From CAVPKN01 sp963832835 (GTDB taxonomy: Bacteria; Chlamydiota; Chlamydiia; Chlamydiales; JAAKFR01): a stretch of DNA of 64,000 bases. The notes under the pieces were generated by a model, which saw only the letters and a list, made by a program, of their open reading frames with translations, was not told where the DNA came from and did not search any database. The DNA lies in the NCBI GenBank assembly GCA_963832835.1, contig CAWHVD010000001.1, forward strand, positions 1,178,001 through 1,242,000, read 5' to 3'. The translations under genes were made by a program, and so were the position numbers. Shown one piece after another: positions 9,042 to 18,270 of the stretch (position 1 is the stretch's first letter; each line of letters begins with the position of its first letter).

Positions 9042-9574
9042 CGCTGAAGCTCCGTTATTATGGCGATCCGATTCTACGTGGGTCAGCTAAGCCGGTAGAA
9101 GAAATTACCGATGAGATCCGCACGATTTGCTACAATATGGTTGAGACCATGAAGCATTATGATGGAATTGGCCTTGCAGCACCGCAGGTTGGTTATTTAT
9201 TGCGGATTTTTGTTTCCAATGTGGAATCGGAAGATGAGAACGGGGAGTTGCATCTAGGTGAACCGAAGATCTACATCAACCCCATCATTACGGTTCCAAG
9301 TGATGCTCTTGTGGAACGAAGCGAAGGGTGTCTTTCTATCCCGAAGCTATATCTGCCCATTGTCCGCCCACTCTCCATCCACCTCGAAGCGACCGATATC
9401 GAGGGAAATCAGTTTCATGAAGAGTGCTATGGTTATCAAGCCCGCAACCGGATGCACGAGAACGACCACCTCAATGGAGTCCTCTTCATTGACCGAATTA
9501 AGGGTAAGCGCCGCACAGAGATTGAGCCTGCCTTGCGTCGTATCAAACAGCAGTATTACGGAAAAGGTGTATGA
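9038..9574 (+). CDS. def: Peptide deformylase
   Basis: This 178-residue metalloenzyme removes the formyl group from nascent N-termini. All three motifs are present: GIGLAAPQVG, EGCLSIP and HENDHLNG (the HExxH metal site, with N where most have Y or F). It starts with GTG inside the secG stop (GTGA), which fits the four-base coupling seen throughout this operon. The next gene again overlaps by ATGA. Confidence 0.96.
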   Translation: MTLKLRYYGDPILRGSAKPVEEITDEIRTICYNMVETMKHYDGIGLAAPQVGYLLRIFVSNVESEDENGELHLGEPKIYINPIITVPSDALVERSEGCLSIPKLYLPIVRPLSIHLEATDIEGNQFHEECYGYQARNRMHENDHLNGVLFIDRIKGKRRTEIEPALRRIKQQYYGKGV

Positions 9575-9879
9575 AAAAAATCTTGATTCTCTTGCTCCTG
9601 ATTGCTTCTCCACTCGCCGCTAAATCGTACTTATCTGAATACAGAGGGCATGGTTACATTGTCATTTTCCAAGGAGATATCAAAGAAGGGAATGAAGATG
9701 AGGTCCGCTCACTGCAAACACAATATCTTGAGTCCATGCTGAATCCCCGTCATCGCGACCGCAACTATAACCTCGGTGTTAAGTTAGGTAAGCTGGGTGT
9801 CAAAGTCTCCAAGATAAAAGACGACCCTTATATCGATTTGGAAAACGCTACTCCCTGTTTTACTCCAGACCGTCATTAA
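9571..9879 (+). CDS. Small secreted protein, unknown function
   Basis: This 102-residue product is coupled to def by an ATGA overlap. It begins with a clear signal peptide (MKKILILLLLIASPLAAKS, cleavage probably after Ala17), so the mature protein of about 85 residues should be periplasmic or exported. The mature part is charged and contains no cysteine except one near the end. I recognise no family. The operon position with def and secG suggests constitutive expression rather than a shared function. Confidence 0.75.
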   Translation: MKKILILLLLIASPLAAKSYLSEYRGHGYIVIFQGDIKEGNEDEVRSLQTQYLESMLNPRHRDRNYNLGVKLGKLGVKVSKIKDDPYIDLENATPCFTPDRH

Positions 9880-9900
9880 AACGATCGCAACTATTCAGTA

Positions 9901-9920
9901 GGGAATGTTGAAAATATCAG
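9901..9920. repeat. 20-bp repeat next to a miniature element, copy 1
   Basis: The sequence GGGAATGTTGAAAATATCAG is identical at 9901-9920 and 21350-21369. Each copy lies just downstream of a plus-strand gene and 48-69 bp before a 163-bp-type miniature element. Confidence 0.7.
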
Positions 9921-9989
9921 CCGTTTATCAGCTTTTGGATGATTTTGCCCCTTTTGACGACCTCTCGCTTATACCAAATACCGTAAATA

Positions 9990-10152
9990 ATACCATTTCC
10001 AGAAAATAAAGTCATGAAATGGTACTGTATAGCACGCCATTTTTGAACGATCCTTTCTCGCTTAGGTGCAAAAACATAGGCTTCGAAACGATCATCCAAA
10101 TCTGTCATGTTACCCAGTACCACTTCATGGCTTTATTTTCTGGAAATGGTAT
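9990..10152 (+). mobile_element. 163-bp miniature inverted-repeat element, copy 1
   Basis: The ends ATACCATTTCCAGAAAATAA and its complement extend to about 37 bp with two mismatches. The interior is shared with the other copies. No transposase is encoded. The outermost TA on each side may be a TA target duplication, as in IS630/mariner-type elements; that is inference. The rest of the 434-bp gap (9880-9989, 10153-10312) holds the 20-bp repeat at 9901 and AT-rich DNA before the next gene, and nothing else I can name. Confidence 0.85.
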
Positions 10153-10312
10153 AATTTGCATTTTACGGATGCCAAACACCGTTTCCAATTGAGATTGTTT
10201 TTAAAGTATTGGTATTTATTTATTTGAAAAAATATTTTAACATTAAAAAAAATATGATAACATTAGAATATTAGATCAAAAAAATCAAAAATCAATTCTT
10301 TGGGGGTATAAA

Positions 10313-10900
10313 ATGGAAGAGGATTATAAGAGTGATCACTGTTTTCATACAGGTTGTTGTTTTGTAAAAGGCGGACTATGGTTTTTTATCATAGGTGTTA
10401 TTTTGGGCTTTGGTGTCCTTCTTCAATATATCGTGGGTTCATCTTATGATACCTCACAGATGTTTCTATCTAACATCACACTTTGGTTTGGCTCACCCTT
10501 AACACTCAGTGTCGCTTACCTACAATTAGGTGGACTTGCAATGGCCATTCTGGGAATTTTGCATTGCTGGAAAGCAAAGTGCCATGCGCATTGTGTAGAA
10601 AAATCAAACAACGCAGCTAATAATGCATGTGCTACAAGTTCAAGCTGCTGCTCTGGAAGTCAAAAAACAGCCTTAGTTTTATGTTATATCGGAATGATAG
10701 CGCTAGCCATCACAGGATACCTTGGTTATTTTACAATCGATTGGATTTGGCCAGGATTTTACTACCTTCCAATTATGATTGGTAAGAATCTCTGGTTAGT
10801 CCTACAAGGTCTAAGTATTCTTGTCTTTTTAGTTGGTGTCATCATAGCCACATGCTGCTGCCGCTGCAAACATAAGCGAGATGCGCATATCCAACGTTAA
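10313..10900 (+). CDS. Cysteine-rich four-helix membrane protein, unknown
   Basis: This 195-residue protein has hydrophobic segments at about 20-42, 68-88, 122-142 and 160-182. Cysteines cluster near the N-terminus (CFHTGCC), in the middle loop (KCHAHC and SSCCSG) and at the C-terminus (CCCRCKHKRD), an arrangement that could bind metal or form disulfides. I recognise no family. It is a single gene ending before a hairpin at 10911-10930. The upstream region is very AT-rich. Confidence 0.7.
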   Translation: MEEDYKSDHCFHTGCCFVKGGLWFFIIGVILGFGVLLQYIVGSSYDTSQMFLSNITLWFGSPLTLSVAYLQLGGLAMAILGILHCWKAKCHAHCVEKSNNAANNACATSSSCCSGSQKTALVLCYIGMIALAITGYLGYFTIDWIWPGFYYLPIMIGKNLWLVLQGLSILVFLVGVIIATCCCRCKHKRDAHIQR

Positions 10901-10910
10901 TCCTATCATC

Positions 10911-10930
10911 AAGGGGACTTCGGTCCCCTT
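10911..10930. terminator. UUCG hairpin between convergent genes
   Basis: AAGGGGAC-TTCG-GTCCCCTT forms an eight-pair stem with a UUCG loop, placed between the end of the membrane protein and the end of the Rsm22-like gene on the opposite strand. There is no strong T-run, so it may serve both directions as an RNA 3' structure. Confidence 0.7.
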
Positions 10931-10980
10931 GGTAGATCGCCTGAAACTCTAAACGCTGCAAATCATTCCAATTGATCTGC

Positions 10981-11904
10981 TTATAGGGATTCTTGTGGGG
11001 TGTCAGGAAAGGGATCGCCCCAAGAGGACTTGCGGGCTTGTCGATACAGCTCTTTGTGGCGGCGGGAAACGGTGAGGGTTTCAAGCCCCCTGGGGGTGCA
11101 TAGGGGAAGTAAGGTATGTCCAGAGCGGTGCATGGGGGAATGGACAATCCGAGAGACGACATGGGCAGGTGGTGTTTTGGCAACGATCACGTAGGAAAAT
11201 TTTTCATCTTCATAGGGAAGGGCGGCTGTTTTAGCATGGCGGTGCAGGCGGGAACGGTCCAGCCTGACTGAAAAATGGCACCAATCGGGAGCTTTCATAG
11301 GGCAAGCTAGGGAGTGGGGGCAAGGAGCCCAAACTGAGCCTCCGAGGTTGATCAGATGGGAACGGGCCTGGAGCATGTTTTGATTGCCTCGGGGAGTGCC
11401 GGGCTCTACGATGATGATTCCGTGATCTGCTGCCTGCCAGCATTTATCTAGCAGGGCTGGGCGTGCTTGTTCGGGGAGCTCTCCTAGAGAATAGCCAAAA
11501 AATACCCAATCATGCGCTTCAAACGAGGGGGCGGTGAGGGCATCTCCTTGTTTCCAATCGGCTTGGCTACCCAGTTTTTTCCCTAGTTCAATAAAGTACC
11601 GCTCGCGCTCTAGTGCTGTAATGGTAGGGATAGTCTCCCAGATAGATCTTGCTGCCCAGAAGAGCGTTCCCGGCCCGGCGCCGATATCGAGGATTGAGCC
11701 TGGAGGGGAAATGTTTTTTAATACTGCTGAGATGGCCGTGTAAGTTGCTGGTAATCGAACTATTAGGTAAGCAAGAAACTCTTCTTCAGAGGTGAGGGTG
11801 CCTCCATGCCGATACGAATCGGTAATCCTTTGAGAAGCCAATTTAAGGTTTTGGATATCCGCGTTCTCTATGAGCGCGTCAATCGCATGTTGAAGTGCAT
11901 TCAT
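10981..11904 (-). CDS. Rsm22-like SAM-dependent methyltransferase
   Basis: This 307-residue protein has a Rossmann SAM-binding motif, ILDIGAGPGTLFWA, at about 93-106. The Rsm22 family signature follows: CPHSLACPMKAPDWCHFS, then HRHAKTAALPYEDEKFSYVI. The cysteines in CPH...CP...WC are the family's likely Fe-S or metal ligands. Rsm22 proteins are linked to mitochondrial small-subunit assembly in eukaryotes, and bacterial members are presumed rRNA or ribosome methyltransferases. It is a single gene, divergent from the HD-GYP gene with 40 bp between starts. Confidence 0.88.
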   Translation of the reverse strand: MNALQHAIDALIENADIQNLKLASQRITDSYRHGGTLTSEEEFLAYLIVRLPATYTAISAVLKNISPPGSILDIGAGPGTLFWAARSIWETIPTITALERERYFIELGKKLGSQADWKQGDALTAPSFEAHDWVFFGYSLGELPEQARPALLDKCWQAADHGIIIVEPGTPRGNQNMLQARSHLINLGGSVWAPCPHSLACPMKAPDWCHFSVRLDRSRLHRHAKTAALPYEDEKFSYVIVAKTPPAHVVSRIVHSPMHRSGHTLLPLCTPRGLETLTVSRRHKELYRQARKSSWGDPFPDTPQESL

Positions 11905-11944
11905 AATTCAAATAAACTGTATAGTAAGCAATAGTGTAGCATAA

Positions 11945-13525
11945 ATGCAGTTAGATCAGAAGATTCTTCAACAGCTGAACGAGATCGGGATTGCTCTTTC
12001 TAAAGAGCATCGGCGTCCCATCCTGCTCGAAATGATCTTAAGGCATGCCAAAGAACTGACAGGGGCTGATGGGGGTACCATTTATTTGGTGACGCCTCAA
12101 AACACGCTCCATTTTGAGATTTTGCTCTCGACATCGCTCGGCTTTCACATGGGAGGGACCTCGTCTATACCCATACCCTTTGATGATCCCTCACTTTTCC
12201 TAGAGGACGGATCGTTTAATGATAATTTAATAGTCGCTTATGCTGTGAATCACAAAAAGACGGTCAGTATCAAAGATGCCTATCATGAGCAAGGTTTCGA
12301 TTTCTCGGGAACGCGTGTTTTTGACAGTAAGACAGGGTACCGCACCCGAGCTGTGATGACCATTCCGATTAAGAATCATGAGAACGACGTGATTGGTGTG
12401 TTACAGCTCATTAATCCACCAAGAGAAGAGGGTTTTACCGAATCAGACATCCAGCTTGGAGAATCGCTTGCTTCACAAGCTGGAGTTGCCCTCACTAACC
12501 AATTTTTGATCCATAATTTGCGTACACTCTTCGAGTCGTTAATTCGGGTCCTAGCCGAAGCGATCGATGAAAAGTCTCCCTCAACGGGCAATCATAGTAA
12601 ACGGGTGCCTGTTCTTGCGCTACTACTAGCTGAAGCAATCGATGAGTACTCGGAAGGGCCTTTCCGGGATGTTCATTTTTCCCGTGAGGAAATCTATGAG
12701 CTGAAGGTCGCCTCCTTTTTGCATGATTGTGGAAAGATCACCACTCCTGTCCATATCATTGAAAAGCAAAGTAAACTCCAGACGATCACAGATCGGATTG
12801 AGCTTGTGCGCATGCGCTACAACTCCCTCATTCAGAAAATGGGAAAAGAGATGAACGTGCGCAAACTCGATTGGTTTGAATTGCACTATCCGCGAGAATT
12901 TGCAGAGGCACAGCATGCTTTTGCACCTATTGAGGCCGAATATCACGATCATGTGAAGCAGTTGGAAGCGGAACAACTATGGTTGGAAAATGTCAATCTC
13001 AACGCTGAAAAGGTGACGGATGCAACGATCCAGAGACTGCAAAAAATTGCACGGGTGACTTGTGGGGATGACCAACCGCTGCTCACTGCCGATGAGCTTG
13101 AAAACTTGAGTGTACCCGAAGGGAACCTCACAGATGAAGAGAAGCAAGTGATCCGGCATCATGTTGTGATGACTTATCGTATGCTTTCGCAACTGCACCT
13201 CCCTAAAGAGTTGCGGCGAGTACCCGAAATTGCAGCTTCTCATCATGAAAGGGCAGATGGGAAAGGGTATCCGCGTGGTTTGAAAAATGATGAGATGTCC
13301 TTGCAAGCACGCATCTTGATTATCGCTGACATCTTTGAGGCCCTTTCTGCTCCTGACCGCCCCTACAAGCCGGCACTTCCTCTTTCAGTAGTATTCAAGA
13401 TCATGCAAGGGATGGCGAAGGGGGGGCATCTCGATCCCGATCTCTACGAGGTCTTTATTAAAACAAAAGCCTATTTGCCGTATGCTCATCAGTTTTTAAG
13501 TCCTGAGCAAATCGACACTGAATGA
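11945..13525 (+). CDS. GAF domain / HD-GYP phosphodiesterase
   Basis: This 526-residue cytoplasmic signalling protein has a GAF sensor domain at about 10-190. An HD-GYP domain follows, with TGNHSKRV at 214-221, His260-Asp261 in FLHDCGK and HHERADGKGYP at 433-443, then ADIFEALSAPDRPYK. Family members hydrolyse cyclic di-GMP. An insertion of about 120 residues (270-395) separates the two halves of the catalytic domain, longer than in standard HD-GYP proteins. No GGDEF protein is in the window. The stop overlaps the next gene by four bases, so it is coupled to the metal ATPase. Confidence 0.92.
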   Translation: MQLDQKILQQLNEIGIALSKEHRRPILLEMILRHAKELTGADGGTIYLVTPQNTLHFEILLSTSLGFHMGGTSSIPIPFDDPSLFLEDGSFNDNLIVAYAVNHKKTVSIKDAYHEQGFDFSGTRVFDSKTGYRTRAVMTIPIKNHENDVIGVLQLINPPREEGFTESDIQLGESLASQAGVALTNQFLIHNLRTLFESLIRVLAEAIDEKSPSTGNHSKRVPVLALLLAEAIDEYSEGPFRDVHFSREEIYELKVASFLHDCGKITTPVHIIEKQSKLQTITDRIELVRMRYNSLIQKMGKEMNVRKLDWFELHYPREFAEAQHAFAPIEAEYHDHVKQLEAEQLWLENVNLNAEKVTDATIQRLQKIARVTCGDDQPLLTADELENLSVPEGNLTDEEKQVIRHHVVMTYRMLSQLHLPKELRRVPEIAASHHERADGKGYPRGLKNDEMSLQARILIIADIFEALSAPDRPYKPALPLSVVFKIMQGMAKGGHLDPDLYEVFIKTKAYLPYAHQFLSPEQIDTE

Positions 13526-15798
13526 ACCAATGTGCTTTGTGTGCGTTAGCCCTTCCAAACAATCCTCATCAAGATGGGGGGTATGCTTTTTGCTGCAGTG
13601 GCTGTCTCACAGTCTTCCGGATTTTGGGATCAGTAGACAATTTTCGCGAGCATCCTCTGTTTCAAGAGGCGCTCAAAGCAGGTGTGATCGCAAATCCTCT
13701 TTTGGTAGAAGAGGCTAATGCTTCACAAGAAGCGGAAGAACAAGTGAAGTGTCATGTCCAGATTGAGGGGATGTGGTGTCCTTCGTGTGCCGATGCGATC
13801 CGCCTGATCATGAAACGTCGCAAAGGGATTGTTGCATGTGTAGTTGACTATGCTACGGATCTTGGAGCCATTACTTTTAATCCCAAAGTTCTTTCTAAAA
13901 CGCAGGTTCTCGAGCTCATTAACAAAATGGGTTACACCGCACACGAGTTTTTTGCTGCAGAAAAAAGCCAAGTGTCACGCGCGCTATGGGTCCGTTTCGC
14001 TGTTGCTGCTTTTTGTGCCATGAACATCATGATGTTCTCTTATCCCCTTTATACGGCGTATTTTGGTATTGCGGCAGATGGGTATGAATTAACGATGGGA
14101 TGGCTCTGCTTTGCTTTGTCCTTGCCGTTGATGAGTTATGCAGCATGGCCGATTTGGAAGAGGCTGAATGTCTCATTTAAAAGTGGATTGTTCGGGATGG
14201 AGACTCTTGTCTTGATTGGAGTCTCAACTGCTTTTGCCGTATCTACCTTCCATTTGCTGTGCAAGGAACCAACGTACCTCTATTTTGACTCGATGTCCAT
14301 GGTGCTCACCTTAGTGTTGTTGGGAAAGATTTTAGAGAGGCGGGCGAAATGTTCTGCCAAAGAGACCCTTTTGCGTCTTACCCGTTGCGTTCCCAAAAAA
14401 GGATACAAACGACTTGCCACAGGCGAATATGCCTACATACCCCTCAAAGAGATTGTTCCCGGTGATATTCTGATGGCTCGCACAGGCGAGAAAATTGTAC
14501 TGGATGGAGTGGTGAGCACAGGCGAAGCGCTTGTCGATGAAGCCGTGATGACTGGCGAGGCACGTTTAGCACGTAAAACGCCTGGTAGTGCAGTGGTAGG
14601 TGGTAGTGTTGTCAAGCAAGGGAGCTTATGTATCAAAGTGACCAAAGATCAAACGACTTCTCTTCTGGGGCAAATTCTAGCGTTTGTAGAACACGATTTA
14701 GTTTCTAAAAACACTCCTGAGCGAATCATTGATCAGATCACACGTTTATTTGTCCCAACAGTCTTACTGCTAGCCCTGATCATGGGCATCTTTGCAGGAC
14801 CTTTGCGTGCACTGGTTATTCTACTCATCTCATGTCCTTGTGCGTTGGGTATTGCGGCACCTCTTGCTCAATCGCGTCTTCTCTACTTATTTGCTGAAAA
14901 GGGGGCGCTTGTGCGCAATCGCGCCCGTTTATACCTGCTAGCACAAAACCCCTTGTTTGCCTTTGACAAGACAGGAACGCTCACAGAAGGAAAATTCCAA
15001 GTTTTGCGAGGCCTACAAGAGCTTTCTGAAGCCCATCAATCCATTTTGAAGGGGTTGGTGATGCATTCCACCCATCCGATCAGCATGGCCCTCCTAGAAG
15101 CCCTAGAGGTCCCTTTTTCACATATGCAGGAAGTACAAGAAATCGTCGGAAGGGGAATGATGTGCAGCTGTCAGGGGCATCTCTATTGGCTCGGTTCAGA
15201 AAAATTTATGCAAGAGAAAGGGATTACTGTCACTTGCAACGGAGAAGAAACGACCGTCTATTTTGCGCAAGATCAGCTGCTACTCGCTCAAATCCATTTT
15301 GGCGACCGCATCCGGGAGCGACTGCCGCAAGTGGAGGGTGTCATTCTTTCGGGTGATTCGCATGCGCTTGTGGGCTCCCTTGCTCATCACTGTGGTTTTC
15401 GGTGGGGCAAAGGAGGTTTAGACCCTCTGCAAAAAAGAGAAGAGATCCTCGCTCTTAAAAAAGAGGGTCGGTCAGTTGTGATGGTGGGGGATGGTGTGAA
15501 TGATGCTCCGGCAATGGCAGCCGCAGACTTAGGGATTTCAGTTGTTTCTGCCACCGATTTGGCTGTTGAGGTCTCGGACATTTTACTCACTACTGAGCAT
15601 CTCGATGCTCTACCCCATCTTTGCACCCTTACCCGCTCTTGCAGGTCTATCATCTACCAAAATCTCTTCTGGGCCTTTTTCTACAATAGCGTGGGCATTC
15701 TACTAGCCTGTATGGGGCTACTCAATCCTCTTTTTGCAGCTATTGCAATGGCTGCTAGCAGCCTCTGCGTTACCCTCAATAGCCTTCGCCTCAGATAA
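13522..15798 (+). CDS. Heavy-metal (copper-type) P1B ATPase, FixI/CcoI-like
   Basis: This 758-residue membrane pump has an N-terminal cysteine motif CALC (4-7) with FCCSGC (23-28), as in FixI/CcoI-type pumps. An HMA domain with GMWCPSC (Cys86, Cys89) follows. It has eight expected transmembrane helices, the metal-site CPC in SCPCALGIA, phosphorylation site DKTGTLT, TGEA and MVGDGVNDAP. The FixI/CcoI-like N-terminus suggests copper delivery to a terminal oxidase rather than detoxification, but this is inference. It is coupled to the upstream HD-GYP gene and followed by a terminator. Confidence 0.93.
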   Translation: MNQCALCALALPNNPHQDGGYAFCCSGCLTVFRILGSVDNFREHPLFQEALKAGVIANPLLVEEANASQEAEEQVKCHVQIEGMWCPSCADAIRLIMKRRKGIVACVVDYATDLGAITFNPKVLSKTQVLELINKMGYTAHEFFAAEKSQVSRALWVRFAVAAFCAMNIMMFSYPLYTAYFGIAADGYELTMGWLCFALSLPLMSYAAWPIWKRLNVSFKSGLFGMETLVLIGVSTAFAVSTFHLLCKEPTYLYFDSMSMVLTLVLLGKILERRAKCSAKETLLRLTRCVPKKGYKRLATGEYAYIPLKEIVPGDILMARTGEKIVLDGVVSTGEALVDEAVMTGEARLARKTPGSAVVGGSVVKQGSLCIKVTKDQTTSLLGQILAFVEHDLVSKNTPERIIDQITRLFVPTVLLLALIMGIFAGPLRALVILLISCPCALGIAAPLAQSRLLYLFAEKGALVRNRARLYLLAQNPLFAFDKTGTLTEGKFQVLRGLQELSEAHQSILKGLVMHSTHPISMALLEALEVPFSHMQEVQEIVGRGMMCSCQGHLYWLGSEKFMQEKGITVTCNGEETTVYFAQDQLLLAQIHFGDRIRERLPQVEGVILSGDSHALVGSLAHHCGFRWGKGGLDPLQKREEILALKKEGRSVVMVGDGVNDAPAMAAADLGISVVSATDLAVEVSDILLTTEHLDALPHLCTLTRSCRSIIYQNLFWAFFYNSVGILLACMGLLNPLFAAIAMAASSLCVTLNSLRLR

Positions 15799-15820
15799 AA
15801 ACGGAGTGTACTCCGTTTTT
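15797..15820 (+). terminator. Rho-independent terminator after the P-type ATPase
   Basis: AAAACGGAG-TGTA-CTCCGTTTTT forms a nine-pair stem with a T-run immediately after the ATPase stop codon. Confidence 0.8.
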
Positions 15821-15951
15821 GGCAGCCAAAACGGAGGTATAATCCTGAAAACGCAAGAAATTACGGAATAGGACTATGTTTCCTCAGCTACAATATTCAT
15901 AGTAGTTAACAAAATAATAGTAATTTGTAACTAAGTAAATTAATTGTATTG

Positions 15952-18153
15952 TTATGGGCAATATTTGCTGCGAAGAGGAGGGCCGCGATCCATAAGGAGT
16001 GAGAAGGAGAACCGGTTGTCTGACTCCCGTTTTTCGTATTTGAAGGCGAGTCTCCAGTGTTGGAAGACCACCCGTGCCATTTCGATTTGATATTCGAGGT
16101 AAGAGGGTTGTTTTTCTCGATTCCAGCCGTAACGCAGGTCAAACTCGGCCGTCCAATCGGGGTTCAGGCGAGTAAAAATACGGAAGAGGAGGGTATCGCG
16201 TCTGTCGGAAAGATGGTTTAGAAGCCCTTGCTGGGTTCGCACAGATTCGAGGATGAAATTGTAAAAGTCTGCCTTGAGCCAATCAAAACGGCTTCTATGG
16301 CGGTATTCGATTCCAAAGGCCAGGTTTGCGCTCGTAGTCCAGTCGAGGCGGATGTTGTAAAAATCGAGTTGATGCTCTTGGAAGTTCCATGCGCTATTGA
16401 TACAACAGAGAAGACGTCTATAGGGCATCCATTCGATGTCGAGGTAGCCTCGAGGAATGGTTTGGCGAATCGTTGGGGTATCAAAAAAGGCATTTGCCCA
16501 AAGATCCATCCAGAGCACGCGCTCAATCCCACACGATGTTTTACGGAAAAAACTAGTGCGGACACCAAAACGTGTCAGGTTGAGATGGTCGACACCGTCG
16601 TTAATCGAAAAAATGAAATGATTATCGGTAGCTACACGTGGGGTGGTAAGAAAGTTATAGTGGAGATAAGGTTCTAGGGCATGTTTCCAGGTTTGCCATC
16701 CTCTGTAAAAGGAGGTATCGAGCTTTACACCGAACTCTCCTGCCACTTGTCCTGCTGATCTGCCCCCAGGGCTGTTGCTATAGGCAATGCCAATCAAGCC
16801 GGCCTCAGGAGTCAGTGTGACAGGTCCAAAAAGGAAGGGCCTGTAAAGAAAAGGGTGGACGGCGATGCGTGAAGAGTCAAAATTGTGTGTATCGAAATTG
16901 CGTGTATCTAAAACAACATCATCACTCAATTTATAGCGATAATAACTTGCTTTGAAGGTGTTTTCGCATAGGATGCCTGTCTTGGGTATCTCGAAGGTGT
17001 GCCAATTGAGACGGAAAGAGGGAAGCTCCTGGCTGACTGTTTGGAAACGATTGACCCGCACATTTGTAAATAGGTTAGCAATCCAAGCACGGTCTTTGTG
17101 TAGAAAATTCAGCTGTGTCCTACCGGCTGTTTTGAGATCAAAATCTTTTGTGTTATAGTCCGCGGCCATTTGCCCATCACTGACAAAGTCGTACATTCCA
17201 TCAACAGTGACCCCGTAGGCCCGATCATAAAAGGTCCCTTGGAAGCGGTACCGGTCTTTCCGGTGCCGATCGTCTAGGGGGATGTCGTGGGCAAAGTAGT
17301 TGCGCGAGTACCATTGAGTAGGGCGCCAGCTTGGATTAAAAACCGTTTCTATACCGGCCCCTACTCCTTTGCCAAAAAAACCATCGATGCGTGCAGTTGC
17401 TTTGAAATCTCCCCAGGAGAGAAATCGATAGAGTAGGCTGACATAAGAGCCTAAAAATCCCCCCCAACCAAACTTAACTGCAAAAGGTGGGCGCTCGATA
17501 TTTTTTAAGTCGAGCTGGATGCGAGGTAGCCACAAGAGAGGGATCGAGTTTACGCGGAAGTTGATGTCTTTGGCCATCAAGATACGCTCAGGTGTCAAGG
17601 AAATGTAGGGTGAGCGTAGCACGACATCTTCGATTTCGCCCTCAGATGTAGTAATGAAGCCATCGATTACGACTACATTTCCATCCTCCATCAGGAGCAT
17701 CTCGCTGCCCCCGATGTACCAAGGTGGGGATGCGGTGCGTCCATTGATCAGAAAGCCCCTACGTGCAATGAAGTCGTAGTACAGCCGGTCTCCGACGAGG
17801 ACTCGATCGTTATAGTCTAGCAGTAGGTTTCCCTCACAATTGACTGTAAAGATGGGTACCTCTCCATCAAGCTTCCGGATGTAACTGATCTTTTGGGCTT
17901 GAATCCGCAGGCCCTGTGTTGAGAGCACTCCACCAGCCTCTGTTGTCAAAATTCCTTCTGAATACACAGGGTCCATAAGATCTACGATGACATCCTCAAG
18001 TCCGCATACAAAGGGAATCTCAGGAGGACGGCAAGGGAGGCAAACAGCTGGCCAAATTTCGGGAGGATCTACCGTGAGCTCATCTGCCTGCAGTGAAGAA
18101 AAGAGAAAAAAAAGGCAGCATGCGGAAATACGGTAACTATTCAGGTAATCCAT
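15952..18153 (-). CDS. LptD/OstA-like outer-membrane protein
   Basis: This 733-residue protein has an N-terminal signal peptide (hydrophobic run about 8-22, cleavage near LQADE). An OstA-type beta-jellyroll region follows (about 45-230), with ILTTEAGGVLSTQGLRIQAQ and repeated GD/DG strands. A long C-terminal region rich in alternating aromatic residues is typical of a transmembrane beta-barrel. In the LPS pathway LptD inserts lipopolysaccharide into the outer leaflet. I assign this by architecture, and chlamydial LptD proteins are divergent. It lies downstream of the HEAT protein on the same strand, separated by a repeat. Confidence 0.78.
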   Translation of the reverse strand: MDYLNSYRISACCLFFLFSSLQADELTVDPPEIWPAVCLPCRPPEIPFVCGLEDVIVDLMDPVYSEGILTTEAGGVLSTQGLRIQAQKISYIRKLDGEVPIFTVNCEGNLLLDYNDRVLVGDRLYYDFIARRGFLINGRTASPPWYIGGSEMLLMEDGNVVVIDGFITTSEGEIEDVVLRSPYISLTPERILMAKDINFRVNSIPLLWLPRIQLDLKNIERPPFAVKFGWGGFLGSYVSLLYRFLSWGDFKATARIDGFFGKGVGAGIETVFNPSWRPTQWYSRNYFAHDIPLDDRHRKDRYRFQGTFYDRAYGVTVDGMYDFVSDGQMAADYNTKDFDLKTAGRTQLNFLHKDRAWIANLFTNVRVNRFQTVSQELPSFRLNWHTFEIPKTGILCENTFKASYYRYKLSDDVVLDTRNFDTHNFDSSRIAVHPFLYRPFLFGPVTLTPEAGLIGIAYSNSPGGRSAGQVAGEFGVKLDTSFYRGWQTWKHALEPYLHYNFLTTPRVATDNHFIFSINDGVDHLNLTRFGVRTSFFRKTSCGIERVLWMDLWANAFFDTPTIRQTIPRGYLDIEWMPYRRLLCCINSAWNFQEHQLDFYNIRLDWTTSANLAFGIEYRHRSRFDWLKADFYNFILESVRTQQGLLNHLSDRRDTLLFRIFTRLNPDWTAEFDLRYGWNREKQPSYLEYQIEMARVVFQHWRLAFKYEKRESDNRFSFSLLMDRGPPLRSKYCP

Positions 18154-18170
18154 CTTTTCGGTTAAAGGCC

Positions 18171-18250
18171 TCTCTGCGGTGAATCTACTCCCAGCTTGGC
18201 AAGCTGGGCCTGCCTTAAGGGTTATGCTGGCTCGTGAATAGTCACGAAAT
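18171..18250. repeat. About 80-bp repeat, left copy flanking HEAT-maf
   Basis: This segment contains CTGCGGTGAATCTACTCCC, a perfect CCCAGCTTG-G-CAAGCTGGG hairpin (18190-18208) and TCGTGAATAGTCAC. A diverged copy in inverted orientation lies at 20519-20602. The two bracket the HEAT and maf genes. Confidence 0.6.
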
Positions 18251-18270
18251 GCGTAAAAAAAGATTCACAT

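Noticed and set aside
9917..10123. Minus-strand 68-residue frame
   Set aside because: It runs through a miniature element and beyond; not treated as a gene, though the shared internal frame is reported as a finding.
16228..16677. Plus-strand 149-residue frame inside the LptD-like gene
   Set aside because: The minus-strand barrel protein with signal peptide is convincing, and the plus frame has no family features.
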